DNA of 64,000 nucleotides from Nonomuraea sediminis. Its GTDB lineage: Bacteria > Actinomycetota > Actinomycetes > Streptosporangiales > Streptosporangiaceae. The DNA lies in contig NZ_JAHDTI010000005.1 in assembly GCF_018531495.1 (NCBI RefSeq), forward strand, positions 62,001 through 126,000. Direction: 5' to 3'. Of this stretch, positions 1 through 7,534 are shown in pieces. Made by a program: the position numbers and the translations under genes. The notes below the pieces were generated by a model. It made no database searches and had not been told where the DNA came from. It saw nothing but the letters and a program-made list of their open reading frames with translations. Every line of letters begins with the position of its first letter. Within the stretch, counting starts at the first letter, position 1.

Positions 1-21
1 GCAAGGCGGCCGGAGGTCATC

Positions 22-82
22 GGGCCTCGTCTCGGAGCGGCGAGTCTGCGACCCCCGTCCCCGTGGGGGCGAGACGAGGCCC
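22..82. terminator. Inverted repeat, probable terminator of the HAD gene
   Basis: A perfect 13-bp inverted repeat has arms at 22-34 and 70-82. A smaller C5/G5 pair at 52-56 and 65-69 nests inside the 35-base loop. It abuts the stop codon of the leftward HAD phosphatase gene, so it would form directly behind that transcript. There is no T-run, as is usual in high-GC actinomycetes. Confidence 0.6.
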
Positions 83-742
83 TCACGTGTCCAGGCGGCT
101 CACGGCCTCCACCGTGTCGGGGAAGGTGTCGACGAACGCGTCGACACGGTACGGGTGGAAGTCGGCGGGCCGCCTGAGGCCGCTCTGCATGCAGGCGATG
201 AAGCCCAGGCCCGCGCCGTTGGCCGCCTGCGCGTCGCCGGGTGAGTCGCCGACGTACACGCACTGCCGCGGCTGCAGGCCGGCCGCGCCGAGCAGCTCGT
301 CGAAGGCCCGCGCGTCAGGCTTGCGGAAGCGGGTGTTGCCGGCGTGGTAGACCGCGTGCACGCGCCCCGCCAGCGCGTGGTCGGGGGCCATGAGGTGCGC
401 CATCTCGGCCCCGGTGCGCGAGGTGAGCAGCATGACGGTACGGCCGGCCGCGGCGAGCCGGTCGATGGCCGCCAGGTTCTCCTCCGGGATGGCGTCGAGC
501 AGCCCGGCGGCCACGTACCGCCGCAGCACGCCGTCGTAGGCGGCGGCGAACGCCTCCAGGTCGACGCCCGGCGAGCGCTCACGCATCGCCTCCAGCAGGG
601 GCTGCCCCCAGGTCGCCACGTGGACCTCGCGCGACATCGGGCGCCGCCCCAGGCGCGCGAGGACCTCGTTCTCCAGCTCGAAACAGACGGCCTCCGTCAG
701 GCAGAGGGTGTCGTCGACGTCGATGGCCACAGTACGGATCAC
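83..742 (-). CDS. HAD-family phosphatase
   Basis: This is a 219-residue haloacid dehalogenase superfamily hydrolase, probably a cytoplasmic phosphatase. Motif I is AIDVDDTLC near residue 7, with the nucleophile Asp and acid/base Asp of the DxDxT signature. Motif II is the LLTSRT segment near residue 106, the conserved Lys lies in RFRKPDAR, and motif III is VGDSPGDAQAA. The stretch between motifs I and II has the size of a helical C1 cap domain, as in beta-phosphoglucomutase or phosphoglycolate phosphatase relatives. The substrate cannot be read from the sequence. The gene runs leftward and ends on a long inverted repeat at 22-82. The ATG start matches the usual distance from the start to motif I. 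Confidence 0.88.
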   Translation of the reverse strand: MIRTVAIDVDDTLCLTEAVCFELENEVLARLGRRPMSREVHVATWGQPLLEAMRERSPGVDLEAFAAAYDGVLRRYVAAGLLDAIPEENLAAIDRLAAAGRTVMLLTSRTGAEMAHLMAPDHALAGRVHAVYHAGNTRFRKPDARAFDELLGAAGLQPRQCVYVGDSPGDAQAANGAGLGFIACMQSGLRRPADFHPYRVDAFVDTFPDTVEAVSRLDT

Positions 743-775
743 AGTGGGCCATCATGCCCGGCAGGCGGAGGTGTG

Positions 776-952
776 TCAGCGACGCTTGACGGCCTTCTTG
801 ACCTTCTCGACCGCCTGCCTCACCTTGCTCTCGGCCACGTCGAGGTGACCCTCGACCATCAGTTCCTTGTCGCCGGTCTCACGGGCGACCCTCTTCTTGG
901 CCTTGCCCTTGAGTTCCTTTGTCTTGATGGCGATCTTCTTGTAGATGCCCAC
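776..952 (-). CDS. CsbD-like small stress protein
   Basis: This 58-residue protein starts at a GTG at 952, with a GGGGGA ribosome-binding site just upstream. The sequence is lysine-rich and helical. It has the CsbD-family pattern of KxKELKGKAKKRV early, followed by GDKELMVEGHLD and a basic C-terminus ending KKAVKRR. CsbD proteins are small, abundant, general-stress-induced proteins of unknown biochemical role, controlled by SigB in Bacillus. The gene lies 33 bp upstream of the HAD phosphatase on the same strand, so the two may be cotranscribed. Its short length and clear family motif make the call firm, but its function is unknown. Confidence 0.8.
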   Translation of the reverse strand: MGIYKKIAIKTKELKGKAKKRVARETGDKELMVEGHLDVAESKVRQAVEKVKKAVKRR

Positions 953-1021
953 GGCGTCCCCCGTTGGGTGAATCGGTCAGAACCGATCTCTATCCGAGGC
1001 GTGCGCCGACCGACCTCCGGT

Positions 1022-1108
1022 TCAGTCGTCGACCGTCAGCTCCCGCAGAGCGAGTTCGTCGAGGTAGCAGTCGCAGTTGCCGCAGCCGGGCGTCTCAGTG
1101 ATCATCAT
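1022..1108 (-). CDS. Candidate 28-residue cysteine-rich peptide
   Basis: This short open frame would encode MMITETPGCG followed by NCDC and an acidic tail ending in TVDD. The three cysteines lie in the pattern CxxCxC. The only ribosome-binding signal is a weak GGTGAT five bases before the ATG. I do not recognise the family. The motif could bind metal or be a modified-peptide precursor, but no modification enzyme lies nearby. It sits between the CsbD gene and a DUF4386 membrane protein gene, on the same strand as both. Chance is a real alternative at this length. Confidence 0.3.
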   Translation of the reverse strand: MMITETPGCGNCDCYLDELALRELTVDD

Positions 1109-1228
1109 GGCATCACCGTAGATCACCCGTGCGACCGCGATCCCTCCCCGTAGGGGTAAGACCTCCCCTCCCGTCCTCCCGCACCAGCCGATGTGCGTCG
1201 GCTGGCACGAGACGGCGAGGACGGGTGT

Positions 1229-1957
1229 TCAGGTGCCACCCATGGCAGGACCACCCATGGCAGGACGCGCTCCCCCGGCGGGGATCTCGAGCTGCTCGCG
1301 GATGAGCAGCCAGCTGGCGGCCAGGACCCACAGCGCGGTCAGCACGCCCGCGATGATGGCGATGACCGGGCTGTCAGGTGCCAGCACGCCGCCCGTGCTC
1401 CCCACCGCGAACGCGGCCAGGAGCCTGACCGCGGCCACCACCATGGCGCACCAGCCCATCCACATGGGCAGGACGTGGCCGCGCATGATGGCCCAGCCGG
1501 TGACGGCGAACGTCGCCGCCACCGCGACACCCGTGATCGCCCCCACGACCACCAGCGCCGTGTACGGCCCCGCCGCGATGAGCAGCAGCGGTCTGTGCAC
1601 GCTCACCGCGTACGTCATCCCCGCGAAGACGGAGATCCCCATGAACCCGATCGCCGAGACCAGGATGTACCCGGCCATGACCAGCGCGGGCAGGTCGCTG
1701 GTCTCGTCGGCACGCCGGAAGGCATGGGACAGTCCGACCCCGAACCACAGGAACAGCACCGTGGCGATGGCGAACAACAACGCCGCCATCAGTACCTGGG
1801 ACCGGTACTGCGCCAGGTATGCCGCGATGGTCATCGGCGTGTCGGTGATCCGCGGTAGGTTCCCCAGTACCAGCCGGCCGATGATGGCCACTACCAGGGA
1901 TCCGACTCCGGCTATGCCGGCCCAGCGAAAGTCGTGATTCTCTTTCACGTGAATCAC
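1229..1957 (-). CDS. DUF4386-like integral membrane protein
   Basis: This 242-residue protein has six or seven hydrophobic segments and looks like the DUF4386 family of actinobacterial and bacillary membrane proteins, whose function is unknown. The N-terminus is a short charged cytoplasmic stretch, then a first membrane helix at about residues 12-32. Further helices follow at about 52-72, 90-112, 125-165 and 180-225. The last 15 residues are a small tail with the direct repeat PAMGG, encoded by a 15-bp tandem duplication at 1236-1265. The ATG at 1957 was taken because no other start lies before the first helix. Neighbours give no hint of a role. Confidence 0.7.
   Translation of the reverse strand: MIHVKENHDFRWAGIAGVGSLVVAIIGRLVLGNLPRITDTPMTIAAYLAQYRSQVLMAALLFAIATVLFLWFGVGLSHAFRRADETSDLPALVMAGYILVSAIGFMGISVFAGMTYAVSVHRPLLLIAAGPYTALVVVGAITGVAVAATFAVTGWAIMRGHVLPMWMGWCAMVVAAVRLLAAFAVGSTGGVLAPDSPVIAIIAGVLTALWVLAASWLLIREQLEIPAGGARPAMGGPAMGGT
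1236..1265. repeat. 15-bp exact tandem duplication
   Basis: Two adjacent identical copies of CCACCCATGGCAGGA lie at 1236-1250 and 1251-1265. They are inside the 3' end of the DUF4386 gene and give the repeated PAMGG tail. The length is a multiple of three, so the frame is kept. It may vary in copy number between strains. Confidence 0.9.
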
Positions 1958-2026
1958 CCCCGGATTCCATCATCCGCCCAAACCGTCACAACCCAAAGGG
2001 CTGGGGCTCCTGAGCTGCCGAAATGT

Positions 2027-2190
2027 TCACCCTTCGATCCCGAACGGGGCCGCGTAGCCGATCGTGCCGGCGGGCAGCGGGTCCGTGAAGGACGAGGACC
2101 ATCAGCGCCTCATCGGGAACGTCGAAGCTCACCCTGATCCCGTGGGCGGAGGCACGCGTGAACCCGAAGCGCGGGTAGTACTCCGGGTGC
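2027..2190 (-). pseudogene. C-terminal remnant of a GNAT N-acetyltransferase, frameshifted
   Basis: Read leftward from 2190, the sequence encodes HPEYYPRFGFTRAS, then the segment FDVPDEALMVLVL. This is the conserved end of a YhbS-like GNAT acetyltransferase. Near 2080-2090 the frame breaks. The next frame continues with PLPAGTIGYAAPFGIEG and a stop at 2027-2029, which is the typical tail of the same family. A one- or two-base indel therefore splits the end of the gene. Nothing upstream of 2190 on this strand encodes the first two thirds of the domain, so the piece is a relic. The rest of the 1958-2284 gap shows no other gene. Confidence 0.75.
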
Positions 2191-2284
2191 CAGGCGCGCC
2201 TTAGGTATGGAAGTTCATACTTTGGTCTTCGATTCGGCGCCGGGCGACGCGGCGAGGGGCCCGGTCGCGATAGACACGTAGGTC

Positions 2285-2953
2285 ATGAAGGCAGGTGAGC
2301 GTTCCGTCGTCCGCGAGTCGGCCACGGTCGTGCTGGTGGTCTGCGTCGGCGGCGGCGCCGTGGTGGGCTGGCTGGTGCGGCTGGTGGCACGGTGGTTCGT
2401 GACCCTGCCGTGGGCGCCGTTCCAGGGCCCTGCCAGGCTGCTCAACTCCTTCCCCGAGCCGTGGGTGACGCTCGGCCTGATAGCCGTGGGCGTCGTGGCG
2501 GGCGTGCTGCTCGCCCTGACCGCGCTGCACGAGTCGATCACCGTCGCCGTTTCCGACACCCAGGTGACGATCACCACCAGGGACGAGACCCAGGTCGTCG
2601 AGCGCGACGAGCTCACGCTGGCCTTCAAGGAGGGCAAGCAGCTCGTCCTGCTCGGCCGCCACGGCACGGAGCTGGCCAGGGAGGAGACCGACCTGAGCGC
2701 CAAAAGCCTGTCCAGGGCCTTCACCGGTCACGGGTACGGCTGGGCCGACGCGGACCCGCACGCGGGCGACTACCGGCTCTGGGTCCCCGACGCCTCGGGC
2801 CTCCCCGAGGGGGCGAACGCCGTCTTCGCGGCCCGCGAGCAGGCGCTGAAGGCGGGCAAGAAGGACGACCTCAGGGAGCTGCGCAAGGAGCTGTCCAGAT
2901 TCGGCGTCTTCGTGCGCGACAAGGACAAGCGCCAGTACTGGCGCACTCCCTGA
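2285..2953 (+). CDS. YqeB-family membrane protein
   Basis: This 222-residue protein matches the layout of Bacillus YqeB-like proteins of unknown function. Two membrane helices lie at about residues 15-35 and 60-85. A beta-rich soluble domain then begins around residue 90 with a PH-like run of short strands. The C-terminal third is rich in Lys, Arg and Glu and ends in a segment about an FVRDKDKRQYWR stretch. The ATG at 2285 gives a short basic N-terminus before the first helix, though no strong ribosome-binding site precedes it. It lies upstream of, and codirectional with, a RibD-like reductase gene, with an 81-bp gap. A cytoplasmic domain held at the membrane is the likely topology. Confidence 0.65.
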   Translation: MKAGERSVVRESATVVLVVCVGGGAVVGWLVRLVARWFVTLPWAPFQGPARLLNSFPEPWVTLGLIAVGVVAGVLLALTALHESITVAVSDTQVTITTRDETQVVERDELTLAFKEGKQLVLLGRHGTELAREETDLSAKSLSRAFTGHGYGWADADPHAGDYRLWVPDASGLPEGANAVFAAREQALKAGKKDDLRELRKELSRFGVFVRDKDKRQYWRTP

Positions 2954-3034
2954 GAGATTCCCTCCACGGGCTCGATGAGTCGGGCCGATGCCGCCGGTAT
3001 GTACGCGTGAGCATCGATCGAAGGGAACCTCGTC

Positions 3035-3592
3035 ATGAGCGTCATCGTGATCCAGTTCATCACCCTGGACGGCATCGTCACCGACCCCGACGGCTCGGCG
3101 GGCACCCCGGGCGGCGGCTGGGCGTTCCGTCACGGGCCCGAGACGGTGGCCGGGGACAAGTTCCGGCTCGGCAGGATGATGGACGAGGGCGTCATGCTGC
3201 TCGGGCGGACGACCTGGGAGCTGTTCTCCAGGCTGTGGCCCGGGCGCGACGACCCGTTCTCCGCGCGGATGAACGCCCTGTCCAAGCTGGTGGCCACCCG
3301 CACGCTGACCGACACCTCGGCGTGGGCGAACTCCCAGGTCATCGACGGCGACCTGGTCGAGGCCGTCAAGCGCGAGGAGCGCGACGTGATCACCACCGGC
3401 AGCGTGAGCGTCGTGCGCGCGCTGATGGCCGCCGACCTCGTCGACGAGTACCGCCTGCTGACCTTCCCCACCGTCCTCGGCACCGGCGAGCGCCTCTTCC
3501 CCGCCGCGGACACCCCCGCCCACCTGCGCTGCCTGTCCGCCGAGCAGTCCGGCGCCGCCGTCTACACCAGGTACGGCAGACCCACCCGATGA
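3035..3592 (+). CDS. Dihydrofolate reductase family protein (RibD C-terminal domain type)
   Basis: This 185-residue protein has the RibD C-terminal fold found in small stand-alone NADPH-dependent reductases. Recognisable parts are the opening FITLDGIVTDPDG, the LLGRTTWELF segment near residue 55, the ITTGSVSVVRALMAADLVDEYRL region near residues 112-135, and FPTVLGTGERLF. These stand-alone proteins are common in actinomycetes and their substrates are mostly unknown. There is no deaminase domain, so it is not a riboflavin biosynthesis bifunctional enzyme. An AAGGGAA-type ribosome-binding site precedes the ATG at 3035. It ends facing a leftward LysE exporter gene. Confidence 0.85.
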   Translation: MSVIVIQFITLDGIVTDPDGSAGTPGGGWAFRHGPETVAGDKFRLGRMMDEGVMLLGRTTWELFSRLWPGRDDPFSARMNALSKLVATRTLTDTSAWANSQVIDGDLVEAVKREERDVITTGSVSVVRALMAADLVDEYRLLTFPTVLGTGERLFPAADTPAHLRCLSAEQSGAAVYTRYGRPTR

Positions 3593-3597
3593 CCGCC

Positions 3598-3612
3598 CGC
3601 ACCCCCGGTGCG
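3598..3612. terminator. Weak hairpin between convergent genes
   Basis: A 6-bp stem, CGCACC with GGTGCG around a CCC loop, lies 5 bp past the stop of the RibD-like gene and before the convergent LysE gene. It is short and lacks a T-run, so its role as a terminator is tentative. Confidence 0.35.
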
Positions 3613-3649
3613 CAGCATGATCTTTGCGGGGGAGGAGGTGTGAACGGGG

Positions 3650-4264
3650 TTACTGCTGGGTGAAGGCGAGTTTCGCGCCGAGGGCGAGGAAGGAGCCTGC
3701 GAAGATCCGGGCGATCCACGTCATCACGCGGGGGCGCGAGATCACGTGGTTGCGCACGGCGGCGGCGAAGATGCCGTAGCCGGCGAAGACCACGAGGGTG
3801 GCGAGCATGAAGACCGCGCTGAGTTCCAGCATCCTGGGCAGGGAGTCCGGCTCGCCGGCGCTCACGAACTGCGGCAGGAACGCCACGAAGAACATGGTCA
3901 GCTTGGGATTGAGCAGGTTGATCAGGACACCGCTCACGATCACCCGCCCGGCCGGCGGGCGAGCCGTGGCCCGCGTCTCCACGGTGATCGCGGTCTCGCT
4001 CCTCAGCATGGTCCAGGCCATGTACAGCAGATAGCCGACGCCGAGGTACTTCAGCACCTGGAAGGCGAGGGCGCTGGCGTGCAGGAGCGCGGCCAGTCCC
4101 GTGATCGTCGCCAGCATGTGCGGGACGATGCCCAGCGTGCAGCCGATCGCGGCGATCAGACTCGCCCGGGGGCCGTGGGAGAGCCCGGCCGACAGCGTGT
4201 AGACGACTCCCGTGCCCGGTGTGGCGACCACGATCAGCGTGGTCAGGAGGAATGCGAGGCTCAC
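3650..4264 (-). CDS. LysE/RhtB-family amino-acid exporter
   Basis: This 204-residue integral membrane protein has six hydrophobic segments and the hallmark opening of the family, ending in PGTGVVYTLSAGLSHG. The sequence LINLLNPKLTMFF near residue 110 is the second family signature. Such proteins export amino acids or related small amines with proton exchange. The GTG at 4264 gives the standard LysE N-terminus SLAFLLTTLIVVATPG. The frame stays open far upstream but carries no recognisable protein there. It is divergent from a MocR regulator only 51 bp away, which is the usual sign that the regulator controls it. Confidence 0.9.
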   Translation of the reverse strand: MSLAFLLTTLIVVATPGTGVVYTLSAGLSHGPRASLIAAIGCTLGIVPHMLATITGLAALLHASALAFQVLKYLGVGYLLYMAWTMLRSETAITVETRATARPPAGRVIVSGVLINLLNPKLTMFFVAFLPQFVSAGEPDSLPRMLELSAVFMLATLVVFAGYGIFAAAVRNHVISRPRVMTWIARIFAGSFLALGAKLAFTQQ

Positions 4265-4279
4265 TGCCGCGTCCCTGGT

Positions 4280-4309
4280 TTGGTCATGAGTGAACCCTGC
4301 CGCCACAAT
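4280..4309 (+). promoter_or_regulatory. Candidate leaderless promoter of the MocR gene
   Basis: TTGGTC at 4280-4285 and CACAAT at 4304-4309 are separated by 18 bp. The -10 box ends six bases before the ATG at 4316, so transcription would begin at the start codon. This supports that start over the ATG at 4286. No ribosome-binding site is present, which fits a leaderless message. Confidence 0.45.
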
Positions 4310-4315
4310 GGCCCG

Positions 4316-5785
4316 ATGGACAGGTCCAAAGATGATGAGGTCGGCAGGTCCATAACGTCGGGCTCGGACTTCCTGCAGCTCGACGCCGACCGTGCGCCCG
4401 CAGGCGGGCTGTCGAGCTGGCTGACGCGGCAGCTCCGGCTGGCGATGGCCGACGGCCGGCTGCCGGTGGGCAGCAAGCTTCCGGCAACGCGGGTGCTGGC
4501 CGCCGAGCTCGGGGTGTCCCGCGGCGTCGTCACCGAGGCCTACCAGCGCCTGCGGGAGGCCGGGCAGGTGGCGGGGCGCGGCAGGGCCGGGACCGTGGTG
4601 GTCGCCGCCCCCGTCACCGCGCGCTCCGTCGCGCCCTCGCCCGCCGTACCGGATGAGTTGTTCGGCGGCGAGCCCGGCGTGGACGTCTTCGACGCGCTGC
4701 GGGCGGCGCCGGCGCGCATCGACCTGTCGCCCGGGCTGCCCGACCTGAGCGCTTTCCCGCGTACGGCGTGGCTGCGCGGGGAGCGCGCGATGCTCGGGGA
4801 GCTGCCGGCGGCCGGCTTCGGATACGGCGATCCCCGCGGGGCTCCCCAGCTGCGGGTGGCGGTGGCCAACTGGCTGGCCCGCAATCGCGGCATCAGCGCG
4901 GACCCGAGCCAGGTGCTGATCGTCTCCGGGATCGCCCAGATGCTGAGCCTGCTGGCCCAGGTGCTCGGCAGGGACGGGGTGCGCGAGGTAGCGGTGGAGG
5001 ATCCGGGGTCGCTGGGGGCCCGCCAGCACCTGCGCAACTGGCGGCTGGACACGCCGCCGATCCCGGTGGACTCCCGAGGGTTGCGCGTCGATCAGCTCCA
5101 CGCCCAGGGTTCCGGGGTCGTTCTCGTGACGCCCGCCCACCAGTTCCCCAGCGGGGTGGTGCTGGACGGCCCGCGCCGTCGCGAGCTGCTGCGGTGGGCC
5201 GAGGAGGGCGGCCTGATCATCGAGGACGACTACGACGCCGAGCACCGCTACGACCGGCCGCCGGCCCCCGCCCTGCGGGCCATGCTCCCGGAGCGGGTCT
5301 GCTACGGCGGGAGCGTGTCCAAGCTGCTGGCTCCGGCGCTGCGGGTGGGCTGGGTGCTGGCGCCGCCCGGCTACCAGGAGGCTCTGGTGGAGGCCAAGCG
5401 GTTCGCCGATCTCGGCAACGCCGTGCTGCCGCAGCTGGTGCTGGCCCGGCTCATGGAGTCGGGCGAGCTCGAACGCCACCTGCGCGTGCTGCGCAGGCGG
5501 CACCGGCGCCGCAGGGATGCCATGATCGACGCGATCAGGCGGCACCTGCCGGGCGCGACCGTCCACGGCGCGGCGGCGGGCCTGCACCTGATGATCACCT
5601 TCGACACCGCGTTCGACGACACCGCCCTGGCCGCGGCCGCGCTCGCCCGCGGGGTCAAGGTGCAACCGCTGTCCTGGCACGCCCAGCGCCCGCAGCCGCC
5701 GGGGCTGCTCCTGGGCTACGCGGCCAACACGCTCACCCGGATCGGCGAAGGCGTGGCGATCATCGGTCAGGCCTACGGCGGTTAG
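4316..5785 (+). CDS. MocR/PdxR-type regulator (GntR domain plus aminotransferase domain)
   Basis: This 489-residue protein has an N-terminal winged-helix GntR domain (about residues 22-90, with LPATRVLAAELGVSRGVVTEAYQRL as the recognition part). It is joined to a fold-type I aminotransferase-like domain (about 120-485). The latter has the PLP-site hallmarks EDDYDAEHRYD near residue 303 and YGGSVSKLLAPALRVGW near residue 330, where the Lys would bind pyridoxal phosphate. Family members sense PLP or amino compounds and regulate a divergent gene. Here that gene is the LysE-type exporter. The start at 4316 is preceded by a promoter-like pair, not a ribosome-binding site. Its last bases overlap the stop of the convergent SnoaL-like gene. 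Confidence 0.9.
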   Translation: MDRSKDDEVGRSITSGSDFLQLDADRAPAGGLSSWLTRQLRLAMADGRLPVGSKLPATRVLAAELGVSRGVVTEAYQRLREAGQVAGRGRAGTVVVAAPVTARSVAPSPAVPDELFGGEPGVDVFDALRAAPARIDLSPGLPDLSAFPRTAWLRGERAMLGELPAAGFGYGDPRGAPQLRVAVANWLARNRGISADPSQVLIVSGIAQMLSLLAQVLGRDGVREVAVEDPGSLGARQHLRNWRLDTPPIPVDSRGLRVDQLHAQGSGVVLVTPAHQFPSGVVLDGPRRRELLRWAEEGGLIIEDDYDAEHRYDRPPAPALRAMLPERVCYGGSVSKLLAPALRVGWVLAPPGYQEALVEAKRFADLGNAVLPQLVLARLMESGELERHLRVLRRRHRRRRDAMIDAIRRHLPGATVHGAAAGLHLMITFDTAFDDTALAAAALARGVKVQPLSWHAQRPQPPGLLLGYAANTLTRIGEGVAIIGQAYGG

Positions 5786-6141
5786 ATCGGGGTCTGGTGG
5801 ATGAGGACGACGCGCCAGCCTTCCGGGGTGTGGCGGTACACCGTCGAGGCGTGCCACGAGGACGTCTCCCCGCCCGTCGTGCTGGTCAGGCGGTAGACGA
5901 CGACCGCGCCGTCCTCGCCCAGCGCTTTCACCACCGGGTCGTTGACCCGGCTGCGCCTGTCCGGGTTCGCCGTCCCCTTGGCGTACATCTCGATCACCTG
6001 CTGCCTGGGGACGACGCCGTATCCGCCCATGGCCACGAAGTCCTCGGCGCAGTACTCCTCGAAGAACGCCTCGTCGTAGGCCGCGTCGGCGTCCAGCATC
6101 CGCTGCTCGAGGTCCAGCAGCGTCTTGTCCTGCTCGCTCAT
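5782..6141 (-). CDS. NTF2-like (SnoaL/DUF4440) protein
   Basis: This 119-residue, single-domain protein has the cone-shaped NTF2-like pattern: an N-terminal helix (LLDLEQRMLDADAAYDEAFFEEY), a central strand region carrying VVYRLTSTTGG, and a final strand that ends RVVLIHQTPI. Proteins of this kind act as small hydrolases, isomerases or binding modules, and the substrate cannot be told here. The ATG at 6141 follows a GGGAG ribosome-binding site at about 8 bases. It is convergent with the MocR gene, overlapping it by 4 bp, and divergent from a GNAT gene. Confidence 0.75.
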   Translation of the reverse strand: MSEQDKTLLDLEQRMLDADAAYDEAFFEEYCAEDFVAMGGYGVVPRQQVIEMYAKGTANPDRRSRVNDPVVKALGEDGAVVVYRLTSTTGGETSSWHASTVYRHTPEGWRVVLIHQTPI

Positions 6142-6187
6142 GGCGCGAGCTCCCTTCGATCGGTGACAGGGAGCATGCTGCCCGCCA

Positions 6188-6210
6188 TACCTGACATCTA
6201 TCGACAGGTA
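6188..6210. promoter_or_regulatory. Inverted repeat in a divergent intergenic region
   Basis: TACCTG at 6188-6193 and CAGGTA at 6205-6210 form a perfect 6-bp dyad with an 11-base spacer. It lies in the 150-bp gap between the leftward NTF2-like gene and the rightward GNAT gene. It could be a regulator-binding site. No adjacent regulator points to it. Confidence 0.35.
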
Positions 6211-6291
6211 CCCGGCGGCTTGGCCGCGCCGCACACCTATGCTCGCCACGACGGCCCGCGGGGCATGTCCGGCGATCGAGGAGGATCCGGG

Positions 6292-6834
6292 GTGGAGACG
6301 TTGACCGAGCGGTTGCGGCTGAGGATGTGGCGAGACGACGACCTCGAGCCCCTGGCCGCGATGGACGCCGACCCCGAGGTGATGCGGTACATCGCTGACG
6401 GGTCGCCACGCCCTCGTGAGCAGGCGGCCGGCACGCTGGTGAGGTTGCGCCAGGGATGGCAGGACCGCGGGTTCGGCCTGTTCGCGGTGGAGGTGCGTGA
6501 GACAGGGCAGTTCGCGGGCTGGGCAGGCCTGGCGGTCCCGGAGTTCCTGCCTGAGGTGATGCCCGCCGTGGAGATCGGCTGGCGGCTGGGGCGGGAACAC
6601 TGGGGCCGCGGCTACGCCACCGAGGCGGCGCGCGAGGTGTTGGCCTTCGGGTTCGGGAAGCTGGCGCTGGAGGAGATCGTCAGCATCGCCCACGTGGACA
6701 ACCACGCGTCCCTGCGCGTGATGGCCAAGCTCGGCATGCGCCCCACCAGCCGCACCACGGTGCCGGCCAGCGGCGCGCCCGTCGAGGTCACCGCCATCAC
6801 GAGCGCGGAGTACGCGGCCGCCGAGGGCAGGTGA
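6292..6834 (+). CDS. GNAT N-acetyltransferase (RimJ/RimL-like)
   Basis: This 180-residue acetyltransferase uses acetyl-CoA to acylate an amine. The family opening is TERLRLRMWRDDDLEPL. The acetyl-CoA pyrophosphate loop is seen in REHWGRGYATEAAREVL near residue 100, followed by HVDNHASLRVMAKLGMRP near residue 140. This is the pattern of RimJ/RimL-type enzymes, which acetylate protein N-termini or small amines. The GTG at 6292 was chosen because a GAGGAGG ribosome-binding site lies seven bases upstream. The frame is open further upstream without family similarity. It stands alone between divergent and codirectional neighbours. Confidence 0.88.
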   Translation: METLTERLRLRMWRDDDLEPLAAMDADPEVMRYIADGSPRPREQAAGTLVRLRQGWQDRGFGLFAVEVRETGQFAGWAGLAVPEFLPEVMPAVEIGWRLGREHWGRGYATEAAREVLAFGFGKLALEEIVSIAHVDNHASLRVMAKLGMRPTSRTTVPASGAPVEVTAITSAEYAAAEGR

Positions 6835-6935
6835 GCGGGAAGAGGAGGTCACGGTAGCTGGATCCTCGACCTGGCCGAGCAATCCTGACCGGCCCTCGCC
6901 CCACATTTGGTGTGCTGTGGGGTCTGATGTGCTCT

Positions 6936-7472
6936 ATGACGCAGGAACCGGTGACGCTGCTCTTCACCTGGAAAGTCACGAAGGGCCGGCACGACGACTT
7001 CGAGCAGTGGCTGCGTGATGTCAACGAGGCGTCCAAGCTCTTCCCCGGCAATCTCGGGGTCACCTGGCTGCGCGGCGGCCACCACTACTACGCCGTTCTG
7101 CGCTTCAGCGACCACGAGAGCCTGCGGCGGTGGCTGAGCTCCGGCGAGCGGGCCGCGTGGGTGGACAAGCTGCAGGGCATGGCGACCGAGTCCGCGCCCC
7201 GGGTGACCACCACCGGCATGGAGACCTGGTTCAGCCTGCCGGGCCGGGTCGTGACGCCGCCGCCGAAGTGGAAGATGACGATCGTCTCGTTCGCCGCCGT
7301 CTACCCGTGCGGAGTGCTGTTCCAGTGGCTGGTCGCGGGGCACCTCCTGGCGCTTCCCCTGGCGCTGCAGGCGATGGTGCTTCCCCTGGTGCTGTCGCCG
7401 CTGCTCACCTACGTGCTCATGCCGAAGCTCAGCGTGCTGTTGCGCCGCTGGCTCTATCCCGGCAGCTTGTAA
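6936..7472 (+). CDS. ABM-domain protein with a C-terminal membrane anchor
   Basis: This protein of 178 residues has an antibiotic-biosynthesis-monooxygenase-like ferredoxin fold in the first 95 residues. The markers are VTLLFTWKVTKGRHDDFEQWL and HYYAVLRFSDHESLRRWL. Two membrane helices (about 115-140 and 145-165) follow in the C-terminal third. The combination is known in uncharacterised actinobacterial and cyanobacterial proteins. Its reaction, if any, is unknown. In-frame starts also exist at 6912 (GTG) and 6927. The ATG at 6936 was chosen because homologous proteins begin shortly before the first strand. None of these starts has a strong ribosome-binding site. Confidence 0.7.
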   Translation: MTQEPVTLLFTWKVTKGRHDDFEQWLRDVNEASKLFPGNLGVTWLRGGHHYYAVLRFSDHESLRRWLSSGERAAWVDKLQGMATESAPRVTTTGMETWFSLPGRVVTPPPKWKMTIVSFAAVYPCGVLFQWLVAGHLLALPLALQAMVLPLVLSPLLTYVLMPKLSVLLRRWLYPGSL

Positions 7473-7534
7473 GTGGCACTACCGCCATGTGCTCCTTACA
7501 GCTAGGCTCAGGCGTCACTCGAACAAAGGAGCGC

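Noticed and set aside
3650..6409. A 919-codon minus-strand frame ending as LysE
   Set aside because: Only the last 204 codons look like a protein family. The rest is antisense to the MocR and GNAT genes. I trimmed the gene to its GTG at 4264.
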